DNA from: Nostoc sp. LPT
Lineage (GTDB): Bacteria > Cyanobacteriota > Cyanobacteriia > Cyanobacteriales > Nostocaceae
Direction: 5' to 3'
DNA length: 37,518 nucleotides
Assembly: GCF_017115165.1 (NCBI RefSeq)
Contig: NZ_JABXKF010000006.1
Location: forward strand, 1 to 37,518
The notes beneath the pieces are model-generated. The model did not search any database, was not told the origin of the DNA, and worked only from the letters and a program-made list of their open reading frames with translations. Position 1 is the first letter of the stretch. The number at the start of each line of letters is the position of its first letter. Made by a program: the position numbers and the translations under genes. Below are positions 16,316-24,079 of this stretch, piece after piece.

Positions 16316-17047
16316 ATGGAATTTAGAGATGCTATCTTGTTGTTACATCCAGCGATCGCTGTACTCGTAGTATTTCCTTTAATTGGCGTCATTGTCAACC
16401 GCGCATTACAAGTTCGTCAACGCCGATTGCAAACTTTAGCCATAGGTAAGAGTAAAATTCCCCCCACTGTAGGGCAAGAGCATACTCAATTGGGCCGCTG
16501 GCTAACGGGAGCAGTTGTAGGTATTGTATTAATAGCGTTTGCCTACGATATTTTTGGTAATATTTTAGATAATCAAGTTTGGATTAAAGCACCATTTCAG
16601 GTAGTATTCATCGGGTTATTGTTTATGGCTGTGATCGCTTCTCTGTATTTACTCTATCAGGCAAAGCAGAAAAACTGGCGTGCCATATTTGCAACCCTCA
16701 CAGGAATTGCATTAGTAGTGCTTGGATGTCAAGATGGTATCTACCGCAAAACTGACCAATGGTATATCTCTCACTATTATTATGGGCTAACCTCTGCTCT
16801 GCTGATGATTTTTTCACTCTCCATTTTGCCAGACATTTATAAAGATAAGACCAATCGCTGGCGCAAGATTCACATTATTGTTAGTTGCCTCGCTCTCTTA
16901 CTATTTATCGGGCAGGGGATAACAGGAACGCGCTCATTATTAGAAGTTCCACTCACTTGGCAAGAACATTATATCAATATGCTCTATAAGCAAAAATGTG
17001 ATACTAAATCTTGTACAATCCAGCCACTATCTTTACCTAAAAATTAA
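16316..17047 (+). CDS. DUF4079 family membrane protein
   Basis: A 243-residue protein with six to seven transmembrane helices. The N-terminal LLHPAIAVLVVFPLIGVIVN, the central helices and the ending LLEVPLTWQEHYINMLYKQ fit the cyanobacterial DUF4079 family, whose helical core with conserved histidines (H18, H155 in ISHYYYG, H184) recalls b-type cytochromes such as b561. Haem binding is only a guess. It is followed after 48 bases by a histidine kinase gene on the same strand, so it may be co-expressed with that sensor. An AAAGGT site lies 7 bases before the ATG. Confidence 0.75.
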   Translation: MEFRDAILLLHPAIAVLVVFPLIGVIVNRALQVRQRRLQTLAIGKSKIPPTVGQEHTQLGRWLTGAVVGIVLIAFAYDIFGNILDNQVWIKAPFQVVFIGLLFMAVIASLYLLYQAKQKNWRAIFATLTGIALVVLGCQDGIYRKTDQWYISHYYYGLTSALLMIFSLSILPDIYKDKTNRWRKIHIIVSCLALLLFIGQGITGTRSLLEVPLTWQEHYINMLYKQKCDTKSCTIQPLSLPKN

Positions 17048-17095
17048 TAATGAATAGAACTAACAATATTTTCAATCCTCTAGACAAAACTAAAA

Positions 17096-18514
17096 GTGAA
17101 GCAACCCACAAAGATTTGGATAAATCTTGACCCTTTTTCATTGCAATTACGCCTAACCATTGGTATTGCTACATTTTCAACTTTAATATTAGGTAGTTTT
17201 GCTGCATGGACTAGTTGGAAAATGCAGCAAATTTTGATTGATAGTCGTAAGCATAATATAGAAGAAATCACTGAGCGCTTGCCGCGCGATGTGCAACTTT
17301 ACAGTGAAATGGTGCAACCGGAAACTGGATTACAAAAAGCTATTAATAACTTAGCAAATATCAACCTATTTTTATGGTTAAAAAGTCCTGATAATAAAAT
17401 TTTGATAAAATCTGCTACTTTGGATTTGTTATCTAACTCTACGGTTACTGAGTTAATGTCCCTTAGTAATATGCAGATTAAACCACAAATTTACAAAGTT
17501 AATCAAAGGTACTTTGTTATCAGTAGTAGCTTTTTACAAGTGCAGGGTAAGTATCTGGGTAAACTATTTGTAGTACATGACATTACTCGTGAACACACAA
17601 TGTTTATGGCAATGCTGCAAAGTTTGAATCTTAGCTGTATTTTAGCAATTATTGTAATAATAACTATAAGCACATTTTATATTAGCCGTTCTTTGCAACC
17701 ACTGCGCCAGCTAAGTCAGATGACTTCTGTCATTTCTATAGAAGATTTAGGAAAAGCACAACTATATGTTGATAATGCACCCAGTGAAGTCAAAGAATTA
17801 GGTCAAACTTTAACCATGTTGTTATCGCGCCTCTCACAATCTTGGGAGCAAGAACGAGAATTTGTGAGTAATGTTTCTCACGAATTACGTACACCATTGA
17901 CGATTGTACATGGTTACTTACAAAGCGTGTTGCGACGGCAGAATAACTTAACCGAAATTCAACAAGAAGCTTTAGAAACTGCTTCTTCAGAAGCCGAACG
18001 TACCATTCGCTTATTACAAGATTTACTTGATTTAGCACGAGCAGATAGTGGCTATTTGAATTTTCAGATGAAATCTTATGTCTTGAATGACTTAGTTGAA
18101 GAAGTCGTGGTGATAGCGCAAAAATATAGCGATCGCTTAATTACAATCGAGTCAACAGCTTATCCTATTGGAGTGAAAGTAGACTACAGCCGTTTTAAAC
18201 AAATATTGCTCAATTTAATTAATAACGCTATTACTTATTCTGAAGATAATACGCCTATAATTTTAAAGTTAAATCAGTTTCATGGCAAAGCGATTATTCA
18301 AGTTTGTGACAAAGGTTATGGTATTCCTTTACAACACCAAACACGTATTTTCGAGCGATTTTACCGCGTAGATGAATCCCGCTCTCATGCTACTGGCGGT
18401 TGTGGTTTGGGTTTATCCATTGTTAAGACACTTGTAGAAGGTATGGGTGGTAGTGTATGTGTGCAATCAAAATTAGGAGAAGGGAGTGTGTTTACCATCA
18501 CTCTACTTACATAG
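17096..18514 (+). CDS. Sensor histidine kinase
   Basis: A 472-residue transmembrane kinase that starts at GTG 17096; an ATG at 17050 is out of frame. TM1 is at 19-40, a sensor domain of about 130 residues is extracytoplasmic, TM2 is at 176-196, HAMP at 197-250. The HisKA domain has the phospho-accepting H262 in FVSNVSHELRTPLT. The ATPase domain has the N box NLINNA (373-378), G1 DKGYGIP (405-411), F box ERFYRV and G2 GGCGLGLS (434-441). The first glycine-rich position has a Cys in place of the common Ser/Thr/Gly. It probably phosphorylates the OmpR-type regulator encoded 188 bases downstream. The signal is unknown. Confidence 0.93.
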   Translation: MKQPTKIWINLDPFSLQLRLTIGIATFSTLILGSFAAWTSWKMQQILIDSRKHNIEEITERLPRDVQLYSEMVQPETGLQKAINNLANINLFLWLKSPDNKILIKSATLDLLSNSTVTELMSLSNMQIKPQIYKVNQRYFVISSSFLQVQGKYLGKLFVVHDITREHTMFMAMLQSLNLSCILAIIVIITISTFYISRSLQPLRQLSQMTSVISIEDLGKAQLYVDNAPSEVKELGQTLTMLLSRLSQSWEQEREFVSNVSHELRTPLTIVHGYLQSVLRRQNNLTEIQQEALETASSEAERTIRLLQDLLDLARADSGYLNFQMKSYVLNDLVEEVVVIAQKYSDRLITIESTAYPIGVKVDYSRFKQILLNLINNAITYSEDNTPIILKLNQFHGKAIIQVCDKGYGIPLQHQTRIFERFYRVDESRSHATGGCGLGLSIVKTLVEGMGGSVCVQSKLGEGSVFTITLLT

Positions 18515-18702
18515 CTAGTCAAAGTCAGGTTAAAGTAGCACTTTGATTGTGACCGAAACAGACTCATGATACAGAGCAAGTAAATTTATTTATGGGGATT
18601 AAAAATTATTGAATTTTGAATTTTGAATTTTGAATTTGGAGCGTTCGCTCTTGGCGTCTCGTAGAGAAGCGACGTGACCCTATCCACTTTAAAATCAAAA
18701 AT
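18515..18702. repeat. GAATTTT heptad array and dispersed repeat between kinase and regulator
   Basis: Three full GAATTTT units plus a partial one (18611-18637), followed directly by the dispersed repeat GCGTTCGCTCTTGGCGTCTC and its tail GTAGAGAAGCGAC. This insert separates two genes that are normally adjacent in an operon. Confidence 0.7.
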
Positions 18703-19377
18703 ATGACAGCAAATATCCTCTTGGTTGAAGATGAAGTTAAACTGGCGCGATTTGTTGAACTAGAACTAAGTAGCGAAGGTTACAATATAAACGTGGCACA
18801 TGATGGCATCGCTGGTTTAACGTTAGCACGGGAGTTATCGCCAGATTTAGTCATTCTTGATTGGATGCTCCCAGGGCTGTCAGGCTTGGAAATCTGTCGT
18901 CGGTTGCGGGCAACTGGCATCTCTATACCAGTAATTTTGCTGACAGCAAAAGATGAAGTTAATGATCGTGTGGCAGGTTTGGATGCAGGAGCTGATGATT
19001 ATGTTGTCAAACCATTTAGTATTGAGGAACTGCTAGCTAGAATCCGCGCTCATCTACGCCGCACTCAAGAAACAGATCAGGATATTTTTCAATTTGAAGA
19101 CTTGAGTTTAAATCACCGTACTCGCCAAGTTTACCGGGGTAAGCGGTTAATTGAGTTAACAGCTAAAGAGTTTGACTTGTTAGAATATATACTCTCGCAT
19201 CCCCGTCAGGTATTTACTAAAGACCAAATTCTACAAAAAGTTTGGGGTTACGACTTTATGGGTAATTCCAATATCATCGAAGTATACATCCGCTACTTGC
19301 GCCTAAAACTAGAGGAAAATGATGAAAAACGCTTGATTCATACGGTGCGTGGTGTAGGCTACCTACTTCGGGAGTAA
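18703..19377 (+). CDS. OmpR/PhoB-family response regulator
   Basis: A 224-residue two-domain regulator. Receiver domain: acidic pocket E9/D10, phosphorylated D53 in ILDWMLPG, switch T81 and K103 (VVKPFS). C-terminal winged helix (about 128-222): LIELTAKEFDLLEYILSHP and NIIEVYIRYLRLKLEE, with GVGYLLRE closing the wing. It should be phosphorylated by the kinase just upstream and bind DNA as a dimer. The regulated genes are not evident; the DUF4079 gene in the same cluster is one candidate. Resembles RppA-like regulators of cyanobacteria, but I cannot assign orthology. Confidence 0.93.
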   Translation: MTANILLVEDEVKLARFVELELSSEGYNINVAHDGIAGLTLARELSPDLVILDWMLPGLSGLEICRRLRATGISIPVILLTAKDEVNDRVAGLDAGADDYVVKPFSIEELLARIRAHLRRTQETDQDIFQFEDLSLNHRTRQVYRGKRLIELTAKEFDLLEYILSHPRQVFTKDQILQKVWGYDFMGNSNIIEVYIRYLRLKLEENDEKRLIHTVRGVGYLLRE

Positions 19378-20011
19378 GTAGATCGGCGTAAATAATTATT
19401 GTTGGGATAAAGCAGGGGGCAGGAGGAAAAGGGTTTGAGCCTTGTTTAATTTTCTTCACACAGTTTGGTTTTATTGTACCAACTTACTTAGTCAAAATCA
19501 AAATATTTCTGATTAGCGTAGGCGTAGCCCGCACTTCGACCCTTCGACCCAACTCTTGGAGAGGCTGCACTTCGACAAAGCTCAGTGACCACGCCAACGG
19601 CAAGCTCAGGGCATCGCAAGAATACGCATTTGTCAGCAACAGCAAGACAGAATCTCAACTAATTATTTAAAGGTTTTCCAAGAAAAAATTCTTGATTATC
19701 TGACGGTTGAAAGTTCTCAAATTCCAGAAATTTTTAATCAATCTATGCTCTCAAAGAGAAGAACTTTGTTTTCTACCTCAAATAACGACGTAGAAAGTGC
19801 ATCAACAATTTTGAGCTAATTTATCATACAGTCAACACCCTACCCTAATACCAATTTGTAATACTCTATGGGTAGATGCACTTTGTGCATCTACGTAATT
19901 GAGAAAGTCAGATTACATCTGGCTGGATTTCCACCATTTGTATATGTAGTCTTATTTTGGACAATTGATATAAAATGTGTGCAAAAAAAGCCAGTCTTAA
20001 GGACGATAAAA
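19378..20011. other. Intergenic region: dispersed repeats and a gene remnant
   Basis: Repeats of the type GCGTAGGCGTAGCCCGCACT and CTTCGACAAAGCTCAGTGAC fill about 19514-19620. An open remnant follows (19622-19819). Then a perfect hairpin GTAGATGCAC-TTT-GTGCATCTAC (about 19873-19895) lies just inside the longest open frame of the MlaE-like gene. Confidence 0.6.
19622..19819 (+). pseudogene. Possible 3' remnant of an unidentified gene
   Basis: A frame open for 66 codons to TAA 19817, without a usable start, entered directly from the repeat block. It reads as a normal helical protein end (STNYLKVFQEKILDYLTVES, then SQIPEIFNQSMLSKRRTLFS). The 5' part seems to have been replaced by repeats. The family is not recognisable. 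It could be chance, because 66 codons is short. Confidence 0.3.
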
Positions 20012-20785
20012 TTGCAACCAAAAACAAATTTTGAGCAATCTGGGATTACACGCTGTTTTGCAGCAATACTGCTCTTTGGTCAAGTGTGGCTACATTTACT
20101 CCAAGGGAAAACCTACTACCGCAAGATTTTGCAACATCTTGTTACCGCTGGGCCAGGTTCTATCTCTCCAGTTCTCCTTGTCAGCGGTTTTGCAGGAATG
20201 ATTTTTACTATTCAGATAACGAGGCAATTAGCCCGATTTGGGGCTGTCAATGCTGTGGGAGGTGCTTTTGCCTTAGCTTTTTGTAGAGAATTGGCTCCAA
20301 TTTTGACCGCTAGTATTATAGCGGGACAAGTAGGTTCTGCCTTTGCAGCAGAAATAGGTGCAATGCGAGTCACCGAGCAAATTGATGCACTTTATATGCT
20401 CAAAACCGATCCAATTGATTATCTAGTACTTCCTAGAGTAATTGCTTGTTGTTTAATGGTACCTTTGATGACTATTTTGGCTTTAGTTACGGGCATCATT
20501 GGCGGAGTTTTTGCCGCATCAAAGTTTTACCAAATTATTCCCGAAACATTTTTAGAATCAGTCAGAAATTTTTTAGAACCGTCAGATTTATTTATTATTT
20601 TGCTAAAAGGGTTTATTTTTGGAGTGCTGGTTGCTGTCATTGGCTGTAGTTGGGGTTTAACTACTAGAGGGGGAGCAAAGGAAGTAGGAGAATCGGCAAC
20701 AAAAGCAGTTGTTACTAGTTGGGTATCCATTTTTATTATGGATTTTTTCTTATCTCTACTGCTGTTTGAACAGCCTGCATTTTAA
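20012..20785 (+). CDS. MlaE-family ABC transporter permease
   Basis: About 257 residues from TTG 20012, chosen because AAGGA lies 8 bases upstream and the resulting length fits the family (about 260). The open frame extends back to ATG 19868, but that part is formed by a palindromic repeat. Five to six helices carry the MlaE hallmarks: a long amphipathic start (LLQGKTYYRKILQ), GPGSISPVLLVSGFAGMIFT, ELAPILTASIIAGQVGSAFA, EIGAMRVTEQIDALYMLKTD and CSWGLTTRGGAKEVGESATK. It is the permease of a retrograde phospholipid (Mla/TGD-like) system in the inner membrane. The ATPase and MCE-domain partners are not in the window. Confidence 0.9.
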   Translation: MQPKTNFEQSGITRCFAAILLFGQVWLHLLQGKTYYRKILQHLVTAGPGSISPVLLVSGFAGMIFTIQITRQLARFGAVNAVGGAFALAFCRELAPILTASIIAGQVGSAFAAEIGAMRVTEQIDALYMLKTDPIDYLVLPRVIACCLMVPLMTILALVTGIIGGVFAASKFYQIIPETFLESVRNFLEPSDLFIILLKGFIFGVLVAVIGCSWGLTTRGGAKEVGESATKAVVTSWVSIFIMDFFLSLLLFEQPAF

Positions 20786-20930
20786 ACCTAAGTAAGTATT
20801 GAACAAAATTCCCGATTTTTTAAGAAGTTGGAAATTTGAGCTTCAAAGGAAGTTGTAGGTAAATAATAGTGCTTCTAAAGCATTGGGGCAACCCAACCCA
20901 GGCATCGCTTGTTTTTTCAGATATACTTCA

Positions 20931-21377
20931 TCACGTTAGCGGAATTTGGGAATATATGAACTTGTAGATTAGCGCACCCAAAGCTAAACCTCCCAATGAA
21001 AAGATAGAGGCAGTTGAAAAAGCTAGTCCTTCCTTAAGACCTGCTCTTTGAAAGTCTATCCTGACTAATATAGTCGCTGAAATTATAAGTAAAGTATCAA
21101 GAAATACCCGAAACCAGGCAATCATGATAAAGAATAAAAAAGCTGCTAAGACGGCAACACCGAAAGCCCTGGTATTTGATTGAAGAAAAAGACTGTAGTA
21201 AGATGTCATCTTCGACCAAGGAGCGGTCAACGTTATGATTAAAAGCAAAATAGCAACTACAGTTACCACCCACACAAATATAGGAGCACGTGTTTCTGAT
21301 ATTACCCAGCCCAAAGTACTGTAACTCAGCAGTACTAGTGCCAGGGACACCCAAGGAACTCTTTTCAAAATTGACAT
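20931..21377 (-). CDS. Four-helix membrane protein of unknown function
   Basis: A 148-residue protein with four predicted transmembrane helices: about 8-25, 31-50, 70-95 and 120-143. The start MSILKRVPWVSLALVLLSYS places a basic N-terminus in the cytoplasm. The central segment FFIMIAWFRVFLDTLLIISA and a loop with ILVRIDFQRAGLKEGLAF look conserved in type, but I know no function. It is divergent from cruF, which begins about 390 bases away on the other strand. Confidence 0.7.
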   Translation of the reverse strand: MSILKRVPWVSLALVLLSYSTLGWVISETRAPIFVWVVTVVAILLLIITLTAPWSKMTSYYSLFLQSNTRAFGVAVLAAFLFFIMIAWFRVFLDTLLIISATILVRIDFQRAGLKEGLAFSTASIFSLGGLALGALIYKFIYSQIPLT

Positions 21378-21763
21378 GGGTTTATATTTCTAGTAGAGGG
21401 TTAAGGTCTTATCGCATAAATTAAGTGTAGTAACTCAAGACTTTATTTTGCTTGAGGATTTGCTCAGTTTATGATGATTGTCCTTCCTTAAGGATATCCC
21501 AGTATCAAAGGAGTTTTTTATGATACGGGTATCAGTGAGACAAGAAACCAGAAGTTCTTACAGATAAAATTATGTAGATTTTGAATATATGGCTTAGACT
21601 AGTAAGTTTAGCATCATATTTTTATAGCTTCAATCAATAGACTTTTATGCTATTCACAAGAAAGCCAAACAAGTTTGTCGAAAATTGCGGTACAAATTAA
21701 TTAAAGATTTGTAAACTGTTAGCAGCCGAGTAGCCGCGTGTCACATCTTGTTAAGGAATTATC
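21378..21763. other. 386-bp divergent promoter region upstream of cruF
   Basis: AT-rich, no long frame. It holds a 15-codon ORF with a good ribosome-binding site (21520-21567), a repeated GTATCA/TGATAC motif, and otherwise plain leader sequence. GTTAAGGAATT lies 6-16 bases before the cruF start. Confidence 0.55.
21520..21567 (+). CDS. Possible 15-residue leader peptide upstream of cruF
   Basis: ATG 21520 follows AAAGGAG at 6 bases and encodes MIRVSVRQETRSSYR. GTATCA (21502) can pair with TGATAC (21521), which would hide both the Shine-Dalgarno and the start codon; a third arm GTATCA (21529) competes. It may be a regulatory leader or chance. Confidence 0.25.
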   Translation: MIRVSVRQETRSSYR

Positions 21764-22672
21764 ATGAGACAACTTATTATTGCTGAACGCGTATGCCTCA
21801 TTGGTCATATCGCGTCAAAAGCCTTTGGGCTGGTAGGGATGCTACTGGTAGTACCTAATGCCGAAATAATTTTCAACTTATCGCAGGTAGGTGAAACTGC
21901 CATACAGTTAAGTATGGCTGGCGGCGGTGTAGTTGATATCATCTTAGGGACAATAGCTGTCTCCATTTATGCCTACCGGACGTTGGGATTAGGAACTTGG
22001 CTAGCATTTATGCTACCAGCTATGTTTATCTCTTTGGGGAGTGAACTACTGGGAACTAGCACAGGGTTTCCATTTGGTGATTATAGCTACCTGAGTGGCT
22101 TGGGTTATAAGATTGGGGGGCTAGTTCCTTTCACAATACCCTTATCTTGGTTTTATGTTGGGCTGTCGTGTTATTTAATTGCGAGAACTGGTTTGAAAGT
22201 GCCTCAAAAACCCAGTTGGGGACGCCATATTGCTGCGATAGCCGTTGGTGCTTTACTCTTCACTTGCTGGGACTTTGCCCTTGAGCCAGGTATGAGTCAA
22301 TCTTCTCTGCCCTTCTGGTATTGGGAACAACCAGGAGCTTTCTTTGGAACACCTTACCAGAACTATGTAGGTTGGTTTGGTACTAGCGCCCTGTTTATGA
22401 GTGTGGCAGGATTATTGTGGAGAAATACCTCGATTAAATTAGAGCGATCGCAACTCAATCTGCCCTTAGTCGTTTATTTAACTAACTTTGCCTTCGCCGC
22501 CGGACTCAGCTTGGCCGCTGGATTCTCCATTCCTGTATTACTCGGCTTATTGCTAGGTGTGATTCCGGCTGTGGCGCTGTGGTCAAGGAGTTCAACCACA
22601 CCTGCTCAAGTTACTGTTGAACCAGTAACCAAAGAAGTATCAGTAGCAAAGGTTGAAGTTGCCTTGAAATAA
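21764..22672 (+). CDS. cruF: Gamma-carotene 1'-hydroxylase CruF
   Basis: A 302-residue membrane protein of the CruF/CrtC-like carotenoid 1',2'-hydratase family with about eight helices. Family blocks are visible: LGSELLGTSTGFPFGDYSYL (73-111 region), VPFTIPLSWFYVGLSCYLIA, the WDFALEPGMS acidic motif, and WYWEQPGAFFGTPYQNYVGW. It adds water across the psi end of gamma-carotene derivatives, a step in myxol and 2-hydroxymyxol glycoside (myxoxanthophyll) synthesis. The neighbour downstream is cruG, the usual partner, which supports the assignment. It acts in the plasma or thylakoid membrane. Confidence 0.92.
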   Translation: MRQLIIAERVCLIGHIASKAFGLVGMLLVVPNAEIIFNLSQVGETAIQLSMAGGGVVDIILGTIAVSIYAYRTLGLGTWLAFMLPAMFISLGSELLGTSTGFPFGDYSYLSGLGYKIGGLVPFTIPLSWFYVGLSCYLIARTGLKVPQKPSWGRHIAAIAVGALLFTCWDFALEPGMSQSSLPFWYWEQPGAFFGTPYQNYVGWFGTSALFMSVAGLLWRNTSIKLERSQLNLPLVVYLTNFAFAAGLSLAAGFSIPVLLGLLLGVIPAVALWSRSSTTPAQVTVEPVTKEVSVAKVEVALK

Positions 22673-22721
22673 GCGTTTTGGGGAATGGGGACTCACAGAC
22701 AAGGAGAATAACCCATGCCCC

Positions 22722-22770
22722 ATGACCAATGACCAATGACCAATGACCAATGACCAATGACCAATGACAA
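22722..22770 (+). repeat. ATGACCA heptad array at the cruG start
   Basis: Six perfect ATGACCA units (22722-22763) and one ATGACAA. Each unit supplies an ATG, in rotating frames. Only the sixth unit (22757) opens the cruG frame; ATG 22736 is in the same frame but reaches TGA after five codons. The ribosome-binding site AAGGAG (22701-22706) is spaced for ATG 22715, a five-codon mini-ORF, not for cruG. Confidence 0.85.
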
Positions 22771-23962
22771 CGCTTTGATAGTAGAAAGCGCCATTTCTCT
22801 TTTATTGCTACTTATCCAAGTACCAGCAACGGCGATTCTGTTTTCGCGCCTGTTAAAGGGGCCAAGACGCCATCCTCCAATAGAACCCCAACAGCCGACA
22901 CTTGAGCTTTTAGGTAGGGTTAGCATCGTTGTTCCCACACTGAACGAAGCGCTTCGCATTAGCCCTCTGTTGACTGGTTTAAGTCAGCAAAGCTATGAAG
23001 TTCGAGAAATTATGGTTGTAGACAGCAAGTCCAGTGATGGTACGCCAGACTTAGTAAAAGCCTCACAGCAAAAAGATCCGCGCTTTCGCCTGATGACAGA
23101 TGATCCCTTACCCTCTGGTTGGGTGGGGCGTCCTTGGGCATTGCATAACGGTTTTCTATATAGCTCAGAGGCTAGTCAGTGGTTCCTGGGGCTGGATGCT
23201 GATATCCAACCACATCCTGGTTTAGTTGCTGGTTTGGTAAAAACGGCCGAAGCACAAGGCTACGATTTGGTTTCTCTTTCACCCCAGTTCATCCTCAAAT
23301 ATCCTGGGGAGTGCTGGCTACAACCGGCTTTGTTGATGACTTTGCTTTACCGATTTGACCCAGCGGGGATCAATACAGAGCAACCAGAACGGGTAATGGC
23401 AAATGGGCAGTGTTTTTTGTGTCGTCGCTCCGTTTTAGCTGCTGTAGGTGGTTATAGCAGTGCGAAGAGTTCTTTTTGTGATGATGTCACCTTAGCACGC
23501 AATATTGCTATCCAAGGGTATAAGGTCGGCTTTTTAGATGGCGCAAAGGTATTAAAGGTACGCATGTATGAAGGGGCGATGGAGACGTGGAAAGAATGGG
23601 GGCGGAGTCTCGATCTCAAAGATGCAACTTCTCGCTCTCAGTTGTGGGGAGATTTATGGTTACTCGCATCTGTTCAAGGTCTACCCCTTTTAATTGTCCT
23701 GACTTTTTTGTTGATTTTTCCCATACTCTCATATCCGCCCACTCCCCCACTCCTGCTGCTGGGACTGAATTTATTCCTGTTGGTGATTCGCTTTGCGATG
23801 CTAATAGCGATCGCACCTTCTTACGATCGCACAAACGCTAAAGGCAGCTGGTTATTCTGGCTTTCCCCTTTGGCCGATCCCTTAGCTGTGCTACGAATCT
23901 TCTTATCTGCATTCCGCACCCCGCGCGAGTGGCGAGGACGCAAGTATAGTGCTGAGTTGTGA
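22757..23962 (+). CDS. cruG: Carotenoid 2'-O-glycosyltransferase CruG
   Basis: A 401-residue GT2-fold glycosyltransferase. An N-terminal helix (9-28) anchors it. VSIVVPTLNEA at about 53-63 is the nucleotide-binding start of the GT-A fold, LGLDADIQPHPG carries the D-x-D metal motif, and ANGQCFLCRRSVLAAVGGY plus FCDDVTLARNI supply the acceptor and catalytic-base region (ED-like D-D). Two C-terminal helices end the protein. It glycosylates the 2'-OH of myxol-type carotenoids made by CruF, encoded 84 bases upstream on the same strand. Its start codon lies in a heptad repeat, and its last residues (SAEL) are encoded by another repeat block. Confidence 0.92.
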   Translation: MTNDNALIVESAISLLLLLIQVPATAILFSRLLKGPRRHPPIEPQQPTLELLGRVSIVVPTLNEALRISPLLTGLSQQSYEVREIMVVDSKSSDGTPDLVKASQQKDPRFRLMTDDPLPSGWVGRPWALHNGFLYSSEASQWFLGLDADIQPHPGLVAGLVKTAEAQGYDLVSLSPQFILKYPGECWLQPALLMTLLYRFDPAGINTEQPERVMANGQCFLCRRSVLAAVGGYSSAKSSFCDDVTLARNIAIQGYKVGFLDGAKVLKVRMYEGAMETWKEWGRSLDLKDATSRSQLWGDLWLLASVQGLPLLIVLTFLLIFPILSYPPTPPLLLLGLNLFLLVIRFAMLIAIAPSYDRTNAKGSWLFWLSPLADPLAVLRIFLSAFRTPREWRGRKYSAEL

Positions 23963-24078
23963 GTTGTGAGTGCTGAGTAGAGAGTAGAGAGTAGGGAGTG
24001 AGCAGTGAAAAATTGAGAGTAAGGAGTTAAAAATTCAAAACTCAGCACTCAGCACTCAGCACTCAGCACTCAGCACTC
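23947..24078. repeat. Inverted heptad-repeat block between cruG and rnhA
   Basis: GTGCTGAGTTGTGAGTTGTG and related heptads begin inside the last cruG codons. They are followed by AGAGAGT-type units and then five perfect CTCAGCA units (24041-24075), which end two bases before the rnhA stop codon. The halves are complementary (GTGCTGAGT with ACTCAGCAC), so the whole spacer can fold and may end both converging transcripts. Confidence 0.75.
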
Positions 24079-24079
24079 C

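Noticed and set aside
19868..20011. Extended N-terminus for the MlaE permease
   Set aside because: These 48 codons come from a palindromic repeat and leader sequence, and exceed the family length; TTG 20012 has a ribosome-binding site.
22722..22770. CRISPR-like array
   Set aside because: The units are contiguous 7-mers without spacers. The same holds for 24041-24078, 29405-29460 and 29490-29520. No cas gene is present.
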